From: Phaseolus vulgaris
Taxonomy: Eukaryota; Streptophyta; Magnoliopsida; Fabales; Fabaceae
Assembly (NCBI RefSeq): GCF_000499845.2
Contig: NC_023758.2
Span: 14,912,427 to 14,976,426, forward strand
Direction of reading: 5' to 3'
Length of the DNA: 64,000 nt
The first letter of the stretch is position 1; the number at the start of each line of letters is the position of its first letter. The notes beneath the pieces were generated by a model that was not told where the DNA came from, did not search any database, and worked only from the letters and a program-made list of their open reading frames with translations. The position numbers were made by a program, and so were the translations under genes. Shown in pieces: positions 1 to 11,961 of this stretch.

Positions 1-1345
1 ACACACTTTCCCCTACTAATGAACGAATTTGAATATTACAATGTTTTTTAATGGAATTGCTTTGGAGGCCTTTTCCCAACCAGCTAATGTAAGCAAAATA
101 AGCAAAGAAAATAATCTTGAACAAAAAGGTTCTGCAATAAAATGCTACTATTACTACAATTTTTTAATGATTTTCTTTATTTTCTTCAAGTTGTCAATTC
201 TTACTTCACTTTCTATGGTCTTGATTCTCAATCTTCAATTGCTGCCCTTTCCAATTTTATACGTTGTTTGCAAGTATTTAACAAGGAATCATCAAATAGA
301 AATTAACTTTCACAACTTCTAAACCACAATTCCAAACAAGATGAAATTCACCTTAGGTGGCCAACAATTAGAAATCAAGAAAAGCTCAATTAAAAATAAT
401 TTTTAAATTCAAATGGAATTATTATGACAACTTTAGTGAGTATTTTAAGACACAAATCAACAATTAAAGCTAACAAAAACAGTGAGCACTCAAATAGGAA
501 ACCTAAGAATAACACTAGAATAAATTTTTTAAAAAAAGAGTCTAGAATGAAACAGACACTGAAACTTCCAAAATTTGTGAAACTTCATCCATAAAAATTG
601 TGTATGAACTTTTTATGTGAGAATCTCAACACAATATTTGATCAAATGAAACAAATTTTAGGTCAAACGGATGTCTGTTATAAGAGAAATAAATCAAACA
701 CTGCAACACCAGTATTCAGAATTTGAAACTGTTTTTTAGCATTAAAATTTACTGGGGAAATATTATAATGAATTTGAATCCCAAACTTTTATCCCAACTT
801 CGCATCATGTCAAGTAAGTTGTGGTAAAAAAATCATGTCAAAAAGCCCGAGGAATAAGGTACAGTAAATTTTATATCGAGAGCAACACCACAATGAAACT
901 ATTTTTTTGAGCTGAAAACGTCTTGAGTTTTACTCTTTATAACTTTTTTTCTATTTTGTTTTTGGACTTTATTTTTTAACCGAATACCATGAACATCCCA
1001 ATATAGTTATGTGATTTTTTTCAGATTTTTTTACCAAAATAAAACACACAATAAATTCTAAAACACAGAGACAAAATTTCACAAAAACTGGAAAAGAAGA
1101 AATCTAAGGGATTTGAATAAAAAAGAATTGAAACTCAACAAGTAATAGAAACCTAACTCTAATGAACTTGTTAATGATCTAATAACAAGATAAGAGACTC
1201 AAATATGAAACCTAAGAATAGCATCATAATAGATTTCAAAACAAAAAATATTCTAGAATGAATTTTTTTTATGCACTTGTTTGTTTTATAATTTTTTTCC
1301 CAAAAGTGATTTGACTTTTTTTTTACAGAAACTTCAATCCACTTA
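1..1345. other. AT-rich stretch without a recognisable gene
   Basis: This stretch is very AT-rich with frequent stops in all frames. The longest plus-strand frame (29-322) has no domain and low-complexity hydrophobic content. I see no terminal repeats or RNA gene. It could be old decayed transposon or intergenic DNA. Confidence 0.6.
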
Positions 1346-1775
1346 CACTACAAAAAAATAACTTTTAGCGACCAAATTCGGTCGCTAAAAGCACTATAAT
1401 CGGTCGCTAAACATATTTGCGACCGAAATGGTCACCAAAAAAAGATGAAAGCGAAAATCCTAGTCCCAAAGCATTTAACGATCGAATTATAAATTGGTCA
1501 CAAATTTGCGATTGAAATTTCGATCTCTATTTCGTCATAGAAAATTTGGTCACCATGATTCAAAAACTAAATTAGTGACCAAATTTTTATAAAAAATTGG
1601 TGGCTGATAGTGACCACCATTTTCGATCGCTGATACCAACCACCATTATCGGTCACTAATGGATTAAAATAATTAATTAAAAAAAACTTGTGGTGGCTAA
1701 TTCAATGACTAAATGGAAACCCTTAAAGCGACAAAATAATTTTGGTGGTTAAATATTTTCGATGACTATTCTTAT
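1346..1775 (+). mobile_element. CACTA transposon terminus (one end only)
   Basis: The segment opens with CACTACAAAAAAA at 1346-1358, the usual terminal motif of plant CACTA (En/Spm) elements. It continues with many short forward and inverted copies of a GGTCGCTAAA / GCGACCGAA motif, which is typical subterminal repeat structure where transposase accessory protein binds. I found no matching opposite end in the window, so this is a truncated copy or an end separated by deletion. It lies just downstream of the RAD17 relic and may have replaced its distal half. Confidence 0.7.
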
Positions 1776-2197
1776 ATGTATTATTCATGTTAAAATGATA
1801 TTTTGACTTGTTTATAAAAAAAATTCAAACATGCTTATAAATACTCAAAATTCAATCAAACTAAATAAAAATGAACTTCAAATGCATAGTTTAAGAAAGA
1901 GTTCTACATAAATTAAAAGTAAATCATATTAGACAACGAAAACTACTGAAAACAAGTTAAAAATAGTCAAATCTATTATATAATTCAACATACAACTAAT
2001 CTTCTTTTGAACTGTCTTCTCTAGTATAAAAAATTATAAAGAAGTGATATGTCACCTCCCCTTGTTTTTGCTATTAGATCAGTATCTCAACAGTCACATC
2101 GCACTGCTCCACTTGGCATATTCTAAAGAGAATCTTCTTCATAGAATTCGCTGTAATTGGAATGAAAGCAACCTGAAAGTTTCCCTAACTAAGTTTA

Positions 2198-2205
<8 letters not shown>

Positions 2206-2237
<32 letters not shown>
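2206..2237. repeat. (AT)n microsatellite
   Basis: This is an uninterrupted run of about 16 AT dinucleotides. It lies in the intron between the last two RAD17-like blocks. Confidence 0.95.
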
Positions 2238-2239
<2 letters not shown>

Positions 2240-3056
2240 TCTTATAACATGCATTGAAAACCAGAAGATAATTCTTCAAGGATGTAACCTTACAAGCCCC
2301 AGAACTCTCTAGAGATAACTTCAAATCTTCCAGGCAACGAGCATTATAATCTACTGAGTCAGCATTTCCATAGTCACTTAACAATATTGTTGTGGGTATT
2401 TGAGTTGGTTTCACCAAAAATTGCAAGCAATTTTTAAGTCTTCCAAAAGTAGATTTGCCATTAGTCATGGGAAGATCGTCTATTAAAAGTATGATGGGAG
2501 GCTTTGACTCCCCTTATAGGAAATTAGCAATAATCCAACTTTCAAATTCATCTAACTTGGATGTGTATTGAGTTCCTAGTGTGAATCAGAAAATTTAAAA
2601 GGAAAAAAAAAGTAAGAAAAAAAAGGTCACAAGCAGTAAGTCACAAATTTCAATCATTAAAATCCCACCAACCCCAAATAGCCCGTATTCTCCCATTGGA
2701 ATGTAAACTCAATGCACATTGTAATTTAACAATACATCCTCAAGGACACTAATAATTTCACTGAAAAATAGATGTTTAACAAGAGAGGCTAAAGTGAATT
2801 AAAATCATGAGTTTCTCATCAAAACATAGTTGCTGAACCTACCTGTGCCAGAATTATAGAGATGCTCCTGCCGAATTACAGGTGTAGGTGTGTTCCACCT
2901 ATAAACTATTGCTCCCAGATGAGATGCAATTACATGAATAGCAGCCTGCATAATGAAAAGAAGAAATGCTTAAATATCTACGTGGTATTTCTATCAAAGT
3001 ACATTAAAATAAGGTTCTTCATATCAGTGTAAAGTGGAGTGCTATTTAGTAATAGA

Positions 3057-3352
3057 TGTAAAAAAACATACACTCACTCTATAAATTCTCTCTAAAAGAA
3101 ACACTCTTCTTTGTAATTCTCTCTATTGTATTTCTTTTTGTGGTGCATCTTACAATTGAGAGAGCATCCTATTTATAGGCTTTAGGAAGCTCTTCTAGAA
3201 AAGTCTTCATTATGGCCTTAAAACCCCACTAACAACACAATTAAAATCCCACTCACAACTTTTGATCTTTTACCTATCCAAACTCCCATTCTACTCTTTT
3301 CTAGTAACTTCTAACTTTAAAACCCACAAATTATATTAAAGTTTATTCAACA
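3057..3352 (-). repeat. Copia 3' LTR
   Basis: This is the downstream LTR copy. It lies just past the polyprotein stop (3369-3371), with the polypurine tract GGGGGAGTTT on the minus strand between them. It contains the same TATA-like block and would supply polyadenylation signals. Confidence 0.95.
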
Positions 3353-3368
3353 AAACTCCCCCATAAAC

Positions 3369-6300
3369 TTAAATGTTTCTACCATCCATCATGCCAATCA
3401 TCTTCTTGAATTTGTCGAAAAATACTTTCGGTAGCGGTTTTGTGAAGATATCCGCAACTTGATCCTGACTTGCCACATGCACCAATTCCACACTTCCTTT
3501 CTTCACATGATCACGGATAAAGTGAAAACGAACGTCAATGTGTTTGCTTCTTTCATGGTTCACTGGGTTCTTTGCCAACTCAATTGCTGATTTGTTGTCA
3601 ACTTGAATCACAGTTGCATCTAGTTGCTTTAGCTCCATCTTACTCAACAAGTTTCTCAGCCATATCGCATGACATACACACCAAGATGCTGCCACATATT
3701 CAGCTTCACACGTTGATAGCATCACGATCGGTTGCTTCTTTGAAAGCCAAGAAAATGCTGTGTTGCCCATAAAGAATACATATCCCGATGTACTTTTCCG
3801 ATCATCTATGTCTCCACACCAATCACTGTCAGAGTAACCCACCAACTTGTAATCTTCTGCTTTTGAGTAGAACAATCCAAGTGATACAGTACCTTGGATG
3901 TACCGTAGGACTCGCTTCAACGCCTTCCAATGTGAGTAAACTGGTTCCTCCATGAATCGACTTATGATGCCAACACTTAATGAAAGATCCGACCTCGTGC
4001 ATGTGAGATAACGAAGGCTTCCTATCAAACTCCGGTATCTACTTGCATCGACACGTTCTCCTCCATCGAACTTTGAGAGTTTTGCACCTGGTTCCATTGG
4101 TATTGATACTGGGTTGCAATTTTCCATCTTGTACTTCTTCAAAATCTCCTTTGCATATGTCTCCTGTGATACAAAAATACCTGTCTCTTTTTGTCTAACT
4201 TCCAAGCCAAGGAAAAACTTCATCAATCCCAAATCTGTCATCTCAAATTCCCGTCTCATTGTGCCCTTAAACTCTTCTATCATATCATTATTGTTACCCA
4301 TAAAAATGAGATCATCAACATAAAGAGCAACAAATATCATGTTACCTCCATTGTTCTTTGCGTAAAGAGCATGCTCGTAAGGACATTGCTTGAACCCGTT
4401 CTCCTTGAAGTATGTATCGATACGAGTATTCCATGCCCGCGGTGCTTGCTTCAACCCGTAAAGTGCCTTCTTCAATTTTAGCACCTTCTTCTCCTCTCCG
4501 ATTTTCATGTACCCAGGTGGTTGTTCGATGTAGACTTCTTCTTCAAGCACACCATTCAAGAATGCCGACTTGACATCCATTTGAAATATCGGCCATTTAA
4601 ATTGAGCCGCTTGGGAAATGAGCAATCGAATTGTCTCCATTCTTACAACGGGAGCAAACACCTCATCGTAGTCAATTCCCTCCTTTTGTTTGTATCCCTT
4701 CGCAACGAGTCGCGCCTTGTACCTCTCTATCTCGCCTTGAGCATTCATATTTTTCTTGAATATCCACTTCACACCAATGGGCTGACTTCCCTCTGGCAAT
4801 TCTGTTAGCTCCCATGTGTTGTTGCGGTCAATCGCTTTAATCTCCTCATCCATGGCAGTTTGCCACTTCTTGTCTCGCACCGCCTCTTCAAAGCTGATAT
4901 TTTCAGCATCTGCCAAAAGACATACTAGGTGTACCTCATTTGTCGAATCATACAAATCATGCAAACTTCGAATTTTAGGTTGTCGTGGTTCATCTTCATC
5001 ATCGGTTGTTTCGGAATTTATACTTGTCGGTGATGATTCTCCAACTTCAATCATAACCTCTGAAGAATTGTTCCAATCCCACTTGCTTGCTTCATTTATT
5101 TGCACATCACGACTCACCGTCACCTTCTTGCTTATTGGATCAAGTAGCTTGTACCCTTTTGTCTTCTCATCATACCCAATAAAAACATACCTTTTGCTTT
5201 TGTCTTCGAGCTTCGTTCTTCGTTGATCTGGTACGTGTGCATAAGCCACACTACCAAACACTTTGAGATGAGAAACTGTTGGCTTTTGTCCGCTCCATGC
5301 CTCTTGTGGTGTTTGATCATCTAACTTCACATGTGGACATCGATTTTGCACATAGATAGCGCATTGCACAGCTTCCGCCCAAAATTCCTTTGGCATCTTT
5401 TTGCTCTTAAGCATTGATCGAACCATGTCGAGAATGGTCCGATTCTTCCTCTCGGCCACACCATTTTGTTGAGGAGTGTATGGTGCAGTTAGAAATCGCC
5501 TTATGCCTTGCTCCTCGCAGTACTCCATGAAAGCCGTTGAAGTATACTCGCCACCTCTATCAGATCGTACAGCTTTGATCTGTTTATCAATTGTCCTCTC
5601 CACCATCACCTTGAACTTTTTGAACACCTCAAATGCCTCAGATTTTTCTTTCAGAAAGTAAACCCAAGTTTTCCGTGAGAAATCATCAATGAAGGTAATG
5701 AAATACCTTTTACCGCTGAAGGACTCTGGAGTAATTGGTCCACATATGTCGGTATGAATCAATTCGAGAGGTTGCTTAGCCCAATATTGAGCCTTCTTTG
5801 GAAACGAGGTTCTCACATGCTTGCTGAGCACACATTCTTCACAAAATTTTCCCTCGTAGTCCATGTTGGGTAGCCCGTGCACCATATTCTTCTTCGCTAA
5901 CTCTTTTAGTCCACCATGATGTAGGTGACCAAAACGGAGATGCCACAACGATGCCTTATCTTCTATGTTGACTTGCAAACATTTTTCTCGTATGCTTCTC
6001 AAATTCAGCTTGTACATCCGATTTCTTGCCATCTCAATTCGAGCAACCAAACGCCCTTGCTTGTTCTTCAAGTGTAGGAGTCGATCTTTCAAAAATATCG
6101 AGTAACCTTTCTCCGTGAGTTGCCCCATACTCAAAATGTTGGTCTTGAGGTCTGGTACGTAATAAACATCTTGGAGTGACCCAATTAAGCCATCCTTTTG
6201 TAAGTAGCAAACCGTACCTCGCCCTTTGACCTCCACCTTTGATGCATCTCCAAATGAAACATGACCATCTTCAATCTTTTGCATATCTTTGAATAGGTAC

Positions 6301-7412
6301 TCATGACCGCACATATGGTTGCTTGCTCCAGAGTCGAGGTACCACAGAGTGTCATTGTTAATGTTGACTTCATCTTGAGCCATCAAGAGAACACCTTCAT
6401 TCGTTTCGACTTCCAAGGCTAGGTTGGTTGTTTCTTCTATCTTTATATCAGCACGACAATCTTTTGCAAAATGCCCCACTTTACCACAATTGTAACATTT
6501 GTCAGAGTTACAATCCTTCGCATAGTGACCATATTTGTGACATTTGTAGCACTCGATGTTGGAATAATTCGATCGGCCGCCTCTTCCTCTACCACGTCCT
6601 CTTCCACGCCAATTTGGTTGGCTCGACTGTTCCTTCTCCTTATAGTACCCTTCATGGTTGCTGCCTTTTCCACCACGACCGTTTCCACGACTTCCACGAT
6701 CACGCCCTCTATATTGAGAATTTTGATGATAGAGTACCTTTTCGTCTTTGATTGACGCCTTGGTTTGAAGTGCTTGCTCGAGTGTTTCCTCCTCCTTCTT
6801 CTTCTTCTTTCGTTGCTCGTGTGCCTCGAGAGAACCGGCGAGCTCGTCGACTGTGAGCATCGCAAGGTCCTTTGACTCTTCTATCGCGCACACAATACTC
6901 TCAAAATTGTCTGTTAATGTTCTCAAAATCTTCTCCACAACTCGTGCATCGGTCAGAGTTTCATCGTTTCGGTTGAGTTGATTCACCACAGCCTGTACAC
7001 GCGTGATGTAGTCAGATACACTTTCTGACTCCATCATCTTCATGTTCTCCAACTTGCCACGCAGAGTTTGTAGACGCACTTGCTTAACTCGGTCAGCTCC
7101 TTTGAACACCTTCTCCAATAAGTCCCATGCTTCCTTTGAAGTGGACGCACCAGCAATCTTCTCAAAAATTGCCTCATCAACAGCTCTATACAACATGTAC
7201 AAAGCTGCCTTATCTTTCGATCGCATCTCTTTCAATGCCTTGGTTTGAGCTGCCGTATAACCCGTGGTATTGGTTGGTTCTTCAAAACCTTCTTCGACCA
7301 CCTCCCATGAATCCTGAGAACCGAGAAGAGCTTTCATTTGAATGCTCCAGTTGTCATATCTGGTTGCCTTCGTTAACCGTGGTAGCGGTATTTGACCTGT
7401 CACATTCGCCAT
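3369..7412 (-). CDS. Ty1/copia Gag-Pol polyprotein, intact
   Basis: This is a single 1347-residue frame with no stops, directing the cytoplasmic particle and reverse-transcription cycle of the element. Approximate residue positions: UBN2-type gag 1-220; Arg/Gly-rich linker; two CCHC zinc knuckles at about 286-320 ([28 protein letters not shown]); aspartic protease DSG at about 357; GAG-pre-integrase HHCC near 487-550; integrase catalytic core from about 555 ([24 protein letters not shown]); reverse transcriptase from about 847 with YVDD near 1031; RNase H from about 1190 (SDSDWCGD); and a C-terminal ADIFTKPLP block. I chose the start MANVTG at 7412 because the frame upstream of it is LTR and primer-site sequence. 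All catalytic motifs are present, so it may be a competent copy. It resembles TNT1-type plant copia; I do not assign a finer lineage. Confidence 0.96.
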   Translation of the reverse strand: MANVTGQIPLPRLTKATRYDNWSIQMKALLGSQDSWEVVEEGFEEPTNTTGYTAAQTKALKEMRSKDKAALYMLYRAVDEAIFEKIAGASTSKEAWDLLEKVFKGADRVKQVRLQTLRGKLENMKMMESESVSDYITRVQAVVNQLNRNDETLTDARVVEKILRTLTDNFESIVCAIEESKDLAMLTVDELAGSLEAHEQRKKKKKEEETLEQALQTKASIKDEKVLYHQNSQYRGRDRGSRGNGRGGKGSNHEGYYKEKEQSSQPNWRGRGRGRGRGGRSNYSNIECYKCHKYGHYAKDCNSDKCYNCGKVGHFAKDCRADIKIEETTNLALEVETNEGVLLMAQDEVNINNDTLWYLDSGASNHMCGHEYLFKDMQKIEDGHVSFGDASKVEVKGRGTVCYLQKDGLIGSLQDVYYVPDLKTNILSMGQLTEKGYSIFLKDRLLHLKNKQGRLVARIEMARNRMYKLNLRSIREKCLQVNIEDKASLWHLRFGHLHHGGLKELAKKNMVHGLPNMDYEGKFCEECVLSKHVRTSFPKKAQYWAKQPLELIHTDICGPITPESFSGKRYFITFIDDFSRKTWVYFLKEKSEAFEVFKKFKVMVERTIDKQIKAVRSDRGGEYTSTAFMEYCEEQGIRRFLTAPYTPQQNGVAERKNRTILDMVRSMLKSKKMPKEFWAEAVQCAIYVQNRCPHVKLDDQTPQEAWSGQKPTVSHLKVFGSVAYAHVPDQRRTKLEDKSKRYVFIGYDEKTKGYKLLDPISKKVTVSRDVQINEASKWDWNNSSEVMIEVGESSPTSINSETTDDEDEPRQPKIRSLHDLYDSTNEVHLVCLLADAENISFEEAVRDKKWQTAMDEEIKAIDRNNTWELTELPEGSQPIGVKWIFKKNMNAQGEIERYKARLVAKGYKQKEGIDYDEVFAPVVRMETIRLLISQAAQFKWPIFQMDVKSAFLNGVLEEEVYIEQPPGYMKIGEEKKVLKLKKALYGLKQAPRAWNTRIDTYFKENGFKQCPYEHALYAKNNGGNMIFVALYVDDLIFMGNNNDMIEEFKGTMRREFEMTDLGLMKFFLGLEVRQKETGIFVSQETYAKEILKKYKMENCNPVSIPMEPGAKLSKFDGGERVDASRYRSLIGSLRYLTCTRSDLSLSVGIISRFMEEPVYSHWKALKRVLRYIQGTVSLGLFYSKAEDYKLVGYSDSDWCGDIDDRKSTSGYVFFMGNTAFSWLSKKQPIVMLSTCEAEYVAASWCVCHAIWLRNLLSKMELKQLDATVIQVDNKSAIELAKNPVNHERSKHIDVRFHFIRDHVKKGSVELVHVASQDQVADIFTKPLPKVFFDKFKKMIGMMDGRNI

Positions 7413-7413
7413 T

Positions 7414-7427
7414 GGCTCTTGATACCA
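7414..7427 (-). promoter_or_regulatory. Copia primer-binding site (initiator Met tRNA type)
   Basis: The minus strand reads TGGTATCAAGAGCC three bases inside the 5' LTR. This is the usual plant copia variant complementary to the 3' end of initiator Met tRNA. It ends two bases before the polyprotein start codon, leaving almost no separate leader. Confidence 0.9.
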
Positions 7428-7430
7428 AAT

Positions 7431-7730
7431 TGTAAAAAAACAGACACTCACTCACTCTATAAATTCTCTCTAAAAGAAACACTCTTCTTTGTAATTCTCT
7501 CTATTGTATTTCTTTCTGTGGTGCATCTTACAATTGAGAGAGCATCCTATTTATAGGCTTTAGGAAGCTCTTCTAGAAAAGTCTTCATTATGGCCTTAAA
7601 ACCCCACTAACAACACAATTAAAATCCCACTCACAACTTTTGACCTTTTACCTATCCAAACTCCCATTCTACTCTTTTCTAGTAACTTCTAACTTTAAAA
7701 CCCACAAATTATATTAAAGTTTATTCAACA
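7431..7730 (-). repeat. Copia 5' LTR (promoter end)
   Basis: This is the upstream LTR for the minus-strand element. The sequence CCTATAAATAGG reads on the minus strand near 7545-7560 and is a good TATA box. Transcription would run leftward into the polyprotein. Compared with the other LTR it has an extra ACTC unit close to the internal edge. Confidence 0.95.
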
Positions 7731-8533
7731 ATAGATAGAAGAGATGATTTTAACACCAAGCTACAGAAGCCTGAAGCTCCAAAAATTAACATTTCCAAAT
7801 TGTCCTGAATGGCTGAGCCAGTATGCTAAAGAGGCTAAATGAGGATGGTAGAGCTACATACAGATTTTCCAACTCCAGCCTGACCACCGATGAGGAGAAC
7901 ATTATTATTGTAAACACCCTGTAAATTTGCCATAAAGAAAACAACAAAATGCATATATAAAGTTCAGAGAGGAGAATTTATAGTAACTTGGAGTATAACC
8001 TAGTACAAGAAAGTTTCATAGAAATGTAAAATCAGGAATTATATACGTATGAGGAAGAATTTAGAAGACTCAAAACAACCAACAACAAAAAGATGACGAG
8101 GTTCTATTTTTATACCAGGTCAAACTTTCAAACATTCTAAACATATTGACAATTCAACATTAATTTATCATTACCACATTCTAAAAACTTGTTTAGCACA
8201 TTTACAAGAATAACAATCTCTATGAAGCTAAGCATTCTAGTGCGAGAAAAACAAGAGAACAGTCATAAGTCAATAAACTTAATTATAATCTTACAGCTCT
8301 ACTCCTAGATTTACCTTCGAAGGTTTCAACCTCTCTTCAAACCACGTTTTAACATCTTCAACCTGCAAATGCCACAAAAATGGAGAAAATGGGATGATAT
8401 TCACATCACTACCAAAATTAAGACCTCTTAGGAATCAGATTCTTGACCTTTTTCTTGTGAACAACAAGCTCTTCCGGTGAATTGGGCTTGTATTTATTAA
8501 CCCATAATTCCTCTGCAAAGCTCCTTCGAGTAC

Positions 8534-9383
8534 CTGTTGTATCCATATAGCACTTGCAACATGAGCAGAAAAAAGAAAAAGATCCAGAAGGCCCAACAAT
8601 CGGGAGAAAAGGTGAAAATTGAAGATTTCAATTTCGTTCTCTGTATGTGAAATTGATAACTCAGGCAGTCTGTTTAATAAAGCTTCACCATTTTAACAAA
8701 GTCAGTGTATTAGTATCAATATTGAAAAGGAACCACTGAATGGAATGGAGAAAGTAAAAAATGCAAATATGAAAGTATTGCTGTTACAAGTAAAAAATGT
8801 AAATATGAAAGTATTGTTGTTCAAATGGTTGTCCGAAGAGAAAGATACCTTTGTTGATTCACTTTGTAACTCATCTTAGAGGAGCTGCTACTATCTATAT
8901 AGAGATCATATTAATCAAAAGATCATTAAAATAAGTAAAACCACCTTCAACCTAATCATAAAGGTTTAGTCACAATATAGTCCCAAAAAAGTAATGAGAT
9001 CAAAGTTATCTTATGTATGTCGCCTTGCCTGCAAGTTCATTCTTCATGGTGAAAAAATCAAATTGAATTAATTCATAGATTTAAAATATTAGTTTCTGAC
9101 GTTGAAGCAGATGATATCCTGTTAATAAATGTAACTGAAAAAGAAAATGTAAAGAAAAGAACTTGACACAAATTATTAGCATGGAGTAGTCACTATTTTA
9201 GTAATTAAGCAGAAAGGGAGAGGTTCATAGTAAGTCCATAGTTGGCAGCACAAGAATCCCACATTCCATTTCTCTCAAGCCACCCAGTAATAAAAAGCCA
9301 GTTTTACTATGCTTCCAACACCTTCACAAACCCCAAGAAGAATGAAACAGGGAAGAGGAAGAAGCTCTTTTCATCCTATGTAA
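8534..9383. other. Spacer, possible 5' part of RAD17 relic
   Basis: No clear gene is present. A short minus-strand stretch near 8920-8846 reads SSSSKMSYKVNQQR before a GT donor and could be a first-exon piece of the RAD17 relic, but it is too short to claim. The remainder is AT-rich. Confidence 0.4.
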
Positions 9384-9552
9384 TCAATTCTCTCTTGTCT
9401 TCTCCTTTTCTTCCGCCTCTCAGGATCTGCTCATGCTTACAAGAATCACACAGTGGGAGACTCTTTAGGCTGGTTTGACAACACTGAGAAGTCTAATGTC
9501 AATTACCAGAAGTGGGTTGACACTAAAGAATTCACCTTAGGAGATTTTCTCA
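9384..9552 (+). pseudogene. Phytocyanin (early nodulin-like) first-exon relic
   Basis: The plus frame encodes the end of a hydrophobic signal peptide (SILSCLLLFF, then SGSAHA) and the start of a plastocyanin-like domain: AYKNHTVGDSLGWFD, NVNYQKWVDTKEFTLGDFL. Phytocyanins are secreted or GPI-anchored apoplastic proteins, and many early nodulin-like members have lost copper binding. The block ends at a plausible GT donor (9553). An in-frame TAA at 9381-9383 separates it from any start codon, and I found no second exon downstream before the TRIM element. It is therefore a dead or truncated copy. Family recognition is strong because of the characteristic domain opening, but the exact subfamily cannot be told. 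Confidence 0.75.
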
Positions 9553-10113
9553 GTAACTCTCTCACTCACACTGTTTCATCTTCTTTTTCTGCTTACAACA
9601 TGTTTTCTTCTTCTATTTGACAAAAGTGGTTCATGATATTATTGTTATTGTTTGGACCTCTTGATCAAGACCATATATATATATATGTATGTTCTGATTT
9701 TGATTTCAATTCTTTTACCTGATCTCTAAATTTTGACTAACATCCTTTACTACCATGATATCTAATCAGATTTACTGTGATTTCGGAATATGCTGTATAG
9801 TTATCATATTATATTATCTCTGAGTGGCACAAAAATTAGATTGACTTCAATTATTGTGTGTTTCCTCAGCAGCATATCAGCTGTTTTTGGGGTACGTTGT
9901 GGCATATATTAATATATTAATGTTAGTAAATTTAGAAAAGTTATAGGGTTAAATTGGAAGCACTTTTGGCGGTAATTTTATGGAGTCTGTCAGGATCCAC
10001 AACCGTTAGCCACAAATCAAGTATTTATTCTGAGAGGAAAGAGACTTGCTTTAAAAGCTAATAGTCAAATTAAGGCTAAGATAACACTTGTAATTGGCTA
10101 TGATTGAGCTATC
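9553..10113. other. Spacer without recognisable gene
   Basis: AT-rich sequence with short T-rich and AT-repeat stretches. No continuation of the phytocyanin domain was found in any frame. Confidence 0.5.
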
Positions 10114-10451
10114 TGTTAAGAAAGAGTGGACTTTAAGCCTAACTCAACCCCATAAAACCGGCTCATAGGGTTGAGGTTTGCACCCACTTATATACAATGA
10201 AAGGCTCTAATCTCTAGTCGATGTGGGATCTCCAACACACCCCTCACACCGAGACTGCCAACTCGAGCGTGGGACTATATATTATGGGTGGTCCGATAGC
10301 GGCCCGATAGCGGGTGGCACGATAAGCCCAACAAATACTCGCTAGGATAGGCTCGAAAACATGCTCTGATACCATGTTAAGAAAGAGTGGACTTTAAGCC
10401 TAACTCAACCCCATAAAACCGTAATCTCTAATCGACGTGGGATCTCCAACA
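10114..10451 (-). mobile_element. TRIM (terminal-repeat retrotransposon in miniature)
   Basis: This is a 338-bp element with terminal direct repeats at 10114-10237 (124 bp) and 10375-10451 (77 bp). Read on the minus strand they begin TGTTGGAGATCCCAC and end TTAACA. An exact initiator-Met primer site, TGGTATCAGAGC, abuts the right repeat (10363-10374, minus strand), fixing the orientation. A G-rich polypurine tract precedes the left repeat. The target duplication is imperfect, CTATC (10109-10113) and CTTTC (10452-10456). There is no coding capacity, so it depends on proteins from other elements. The right repeat has lost about 47 bp, including the TATA-like ACTTATATACA block that the left copy keeps. 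Confidence 0.9.
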
Positions 10452-11441
10452 CTTTCATTCAAAAGAGCCATACGTGTTATAAAACATAAATTACAAGAAA
10501 CATATATAGAATTGTGGCAAACACAGAATAAGCCATTTCCACAGCAATTTGGTCTGAAAAGTAGGTCGTTCTTTGAACAACAGACCATGCCAACTTTTTT
10601 ACAATTGCCGACATGGAGGTGTTGGCAGTTTGGTATTGAATTCTTATGAGATCAAAGGTATTTTTATAATTTATTATTTTTATTTAATGATTAATTTAGA
10701 TGTAGTTTTTCCCTTATCTTATGAAATGTTAACACTGGATTCCTAAGAATTAAAATATCTTTGATACTCCTAATTACGGGAATTTCACCCAAGTGGTGCA
10801 GTTTTTTTTACATTTACGTAAATGGGCAAATGCAGAAAAAATTACAGGAATAAATATTTTTTGGTCAAAATTGTCAATGGTGTATGCCACATAAATTAAA
10901 TTTATTAATCCCCTCGTTTTTTAGTTTTCAATTAAAGTTTTCAACTGGATTGACAACTTCAGTTTAAATAAGACATTTGATTGACAATTTCTCTCAATTA
11001 AAGTTGCAAATTCGGTTGACAAGTTCAGTTGTTTTTTTTTTAAATAATTAATAATTTTTTTTAAATTAAAAAATTTATATAATAATAATTTTTAAATTGT
11101 TTAAAATTACATGAAATGAATAAGAATACTGTGAAAATTTGTATTTTATAAATAAATAATATTAAAATTAAAACTTTGTTTTCACAAGAAACAAAGTTAC
11201 CCAAAATTAAGTTGGATTAAAAATAGGTGGTGTAATAAATGTAAAATATTTAGTACTTTTTAAATAATGTTAAATTTAAAAATACTTTTGTTGTTTTTAA
11301 ATAATTGAAATTATGTTCGTGAAATAGTGTTTATAGTTGATACAATTATAAATAAATAGGATAGCGTTTAAACAATATTTATAAAATGCTAAATAAGTAC
11401 AATTTATACATGATTATAAAATAGAAATGTAGAAAAAGTTG
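10452..11441. other. AT-rich spacer with a dispersed repeat
   Basis: There is no gene here. The part at about 10798-11045 is similar, in inverted orientation, to about 47405-47630, sharing the block GATTGACAATTTCTCTC with neighbouring CAATTAAAG-type stretches. Both look like remnants of the same non-coding repeat family. Confidence 0.6.
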
Positions 11442-11961
11442 TCATTTATGCGGACCTGTGTCACATGGTGGTTTTCTTCGTTGTCTTCGTGGTCGTTGTT
11501 GTTCAGATGGAAGGGTAGGAGGGGGTGGAGGTGGAATGTCATCGTCAGTGCCTTCGACTTCATTATGTTGTTGAAACGATTCAACTTGAGAAGAAGACCC
11601 GACATGATGTTGATAGTGAGGTTGTGGCATATCATACTGTTTTGAAAATATGTGTTAATTTTGGATGAGTGAATGAAGAATAATAAATAATTTTGTAATT
11701 GAACTTACATCGTCATCGGACGATGACTCTATGGGCGAGATGTAGCGGATAGTATGGTTAATATACTATTGCATGTATGTTGACTTGTCATGCAAATGAC
11801 CATTTCCGTTAAATTGATTTCCCTTAATTAGACGATTATGACGGTCATTCCACATAGCTATCCATGCCACATGATATTGTGGCTAGTATCAATCAGCTCG
11901 TCCTCTCATATCCTCTTTGTGAAGTTGATCAAGGTTGAATGGGTCACTTGGAATACTCTGT

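Larger units (their letters stand above)
3057..7730 (-). mobile_element. Complete Ty1/copia LTR retrotransposon
   Basis: The element is 4.67 kb and lies in minus orientation. It is bounded by near-identical LTRs of 296 bp (3057-3352) and 300 bp (7431-7730) that begin TG and end CA. The 5-bp target duplication ATAGA is perfect at 3052-3056 and 7731-7735. A primer-binding site lies inside the 5' LTR and a G-rich polypurine tract (minus strand of about 3353-3366) precedes the 3' LTR. By eye the LTRs differ by three substitutions and one 4-bp indel, so insertion was recent. The host site is an intron of the RAD17 relic. Confidence 0.97.
2050..8533 (-). pseudogene. RAD17: RAD17-like checkpoint clamp-loader relic, split by a copia element
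   Basis: Six exon-like blocks on the minus strand encode, in order, the N-terminal half of a RAD17-type AAA+ protein, which loads the 9-1-1 clamp at damaged DNA in the nucleus. The blocks are 8533-8448 (ELWVNKYKP, VVHKKK), 8362-8315 (VEDVKTWFEERL), 7920-7862 (Walker A, GGQAGVGKS), 2945-2843 (RWNTPTP, EHLYNSGTG), 2575-2294 (LLIDDLP Walker B-like, [13 protein letters not shown]) and 2172 to about 2050 ([17 protein letters not shown]). Most junctions carry AG and GT splice signals. It is broken. An in-frame TAA lies at 2514-2516 just before LLIDDLP, the last block shifts frame before a DLIAKTRGGD segment, and everything C-terminal is missing. The copia element at 3057-7730 sits in the intron after the Walker A exon. 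A weak further exon may lie near 8850-8900. Family assignment rests on remembered family motifs, not a search. Confidence 0.8.

Noticed and set aside
29..322. 97-codon plus frame at the left edge
   Set aside because: It has no domain and is Phe/Leu/Ile-rich from AT-rich DNA; chance openness is likely.
6443..6865. Several 60-140 codon frames opposite to or overlapping the copia gag region
   Set aside because: They are shadows of the intact copia polyprotein with Arg/Gly-rich compositional bias.
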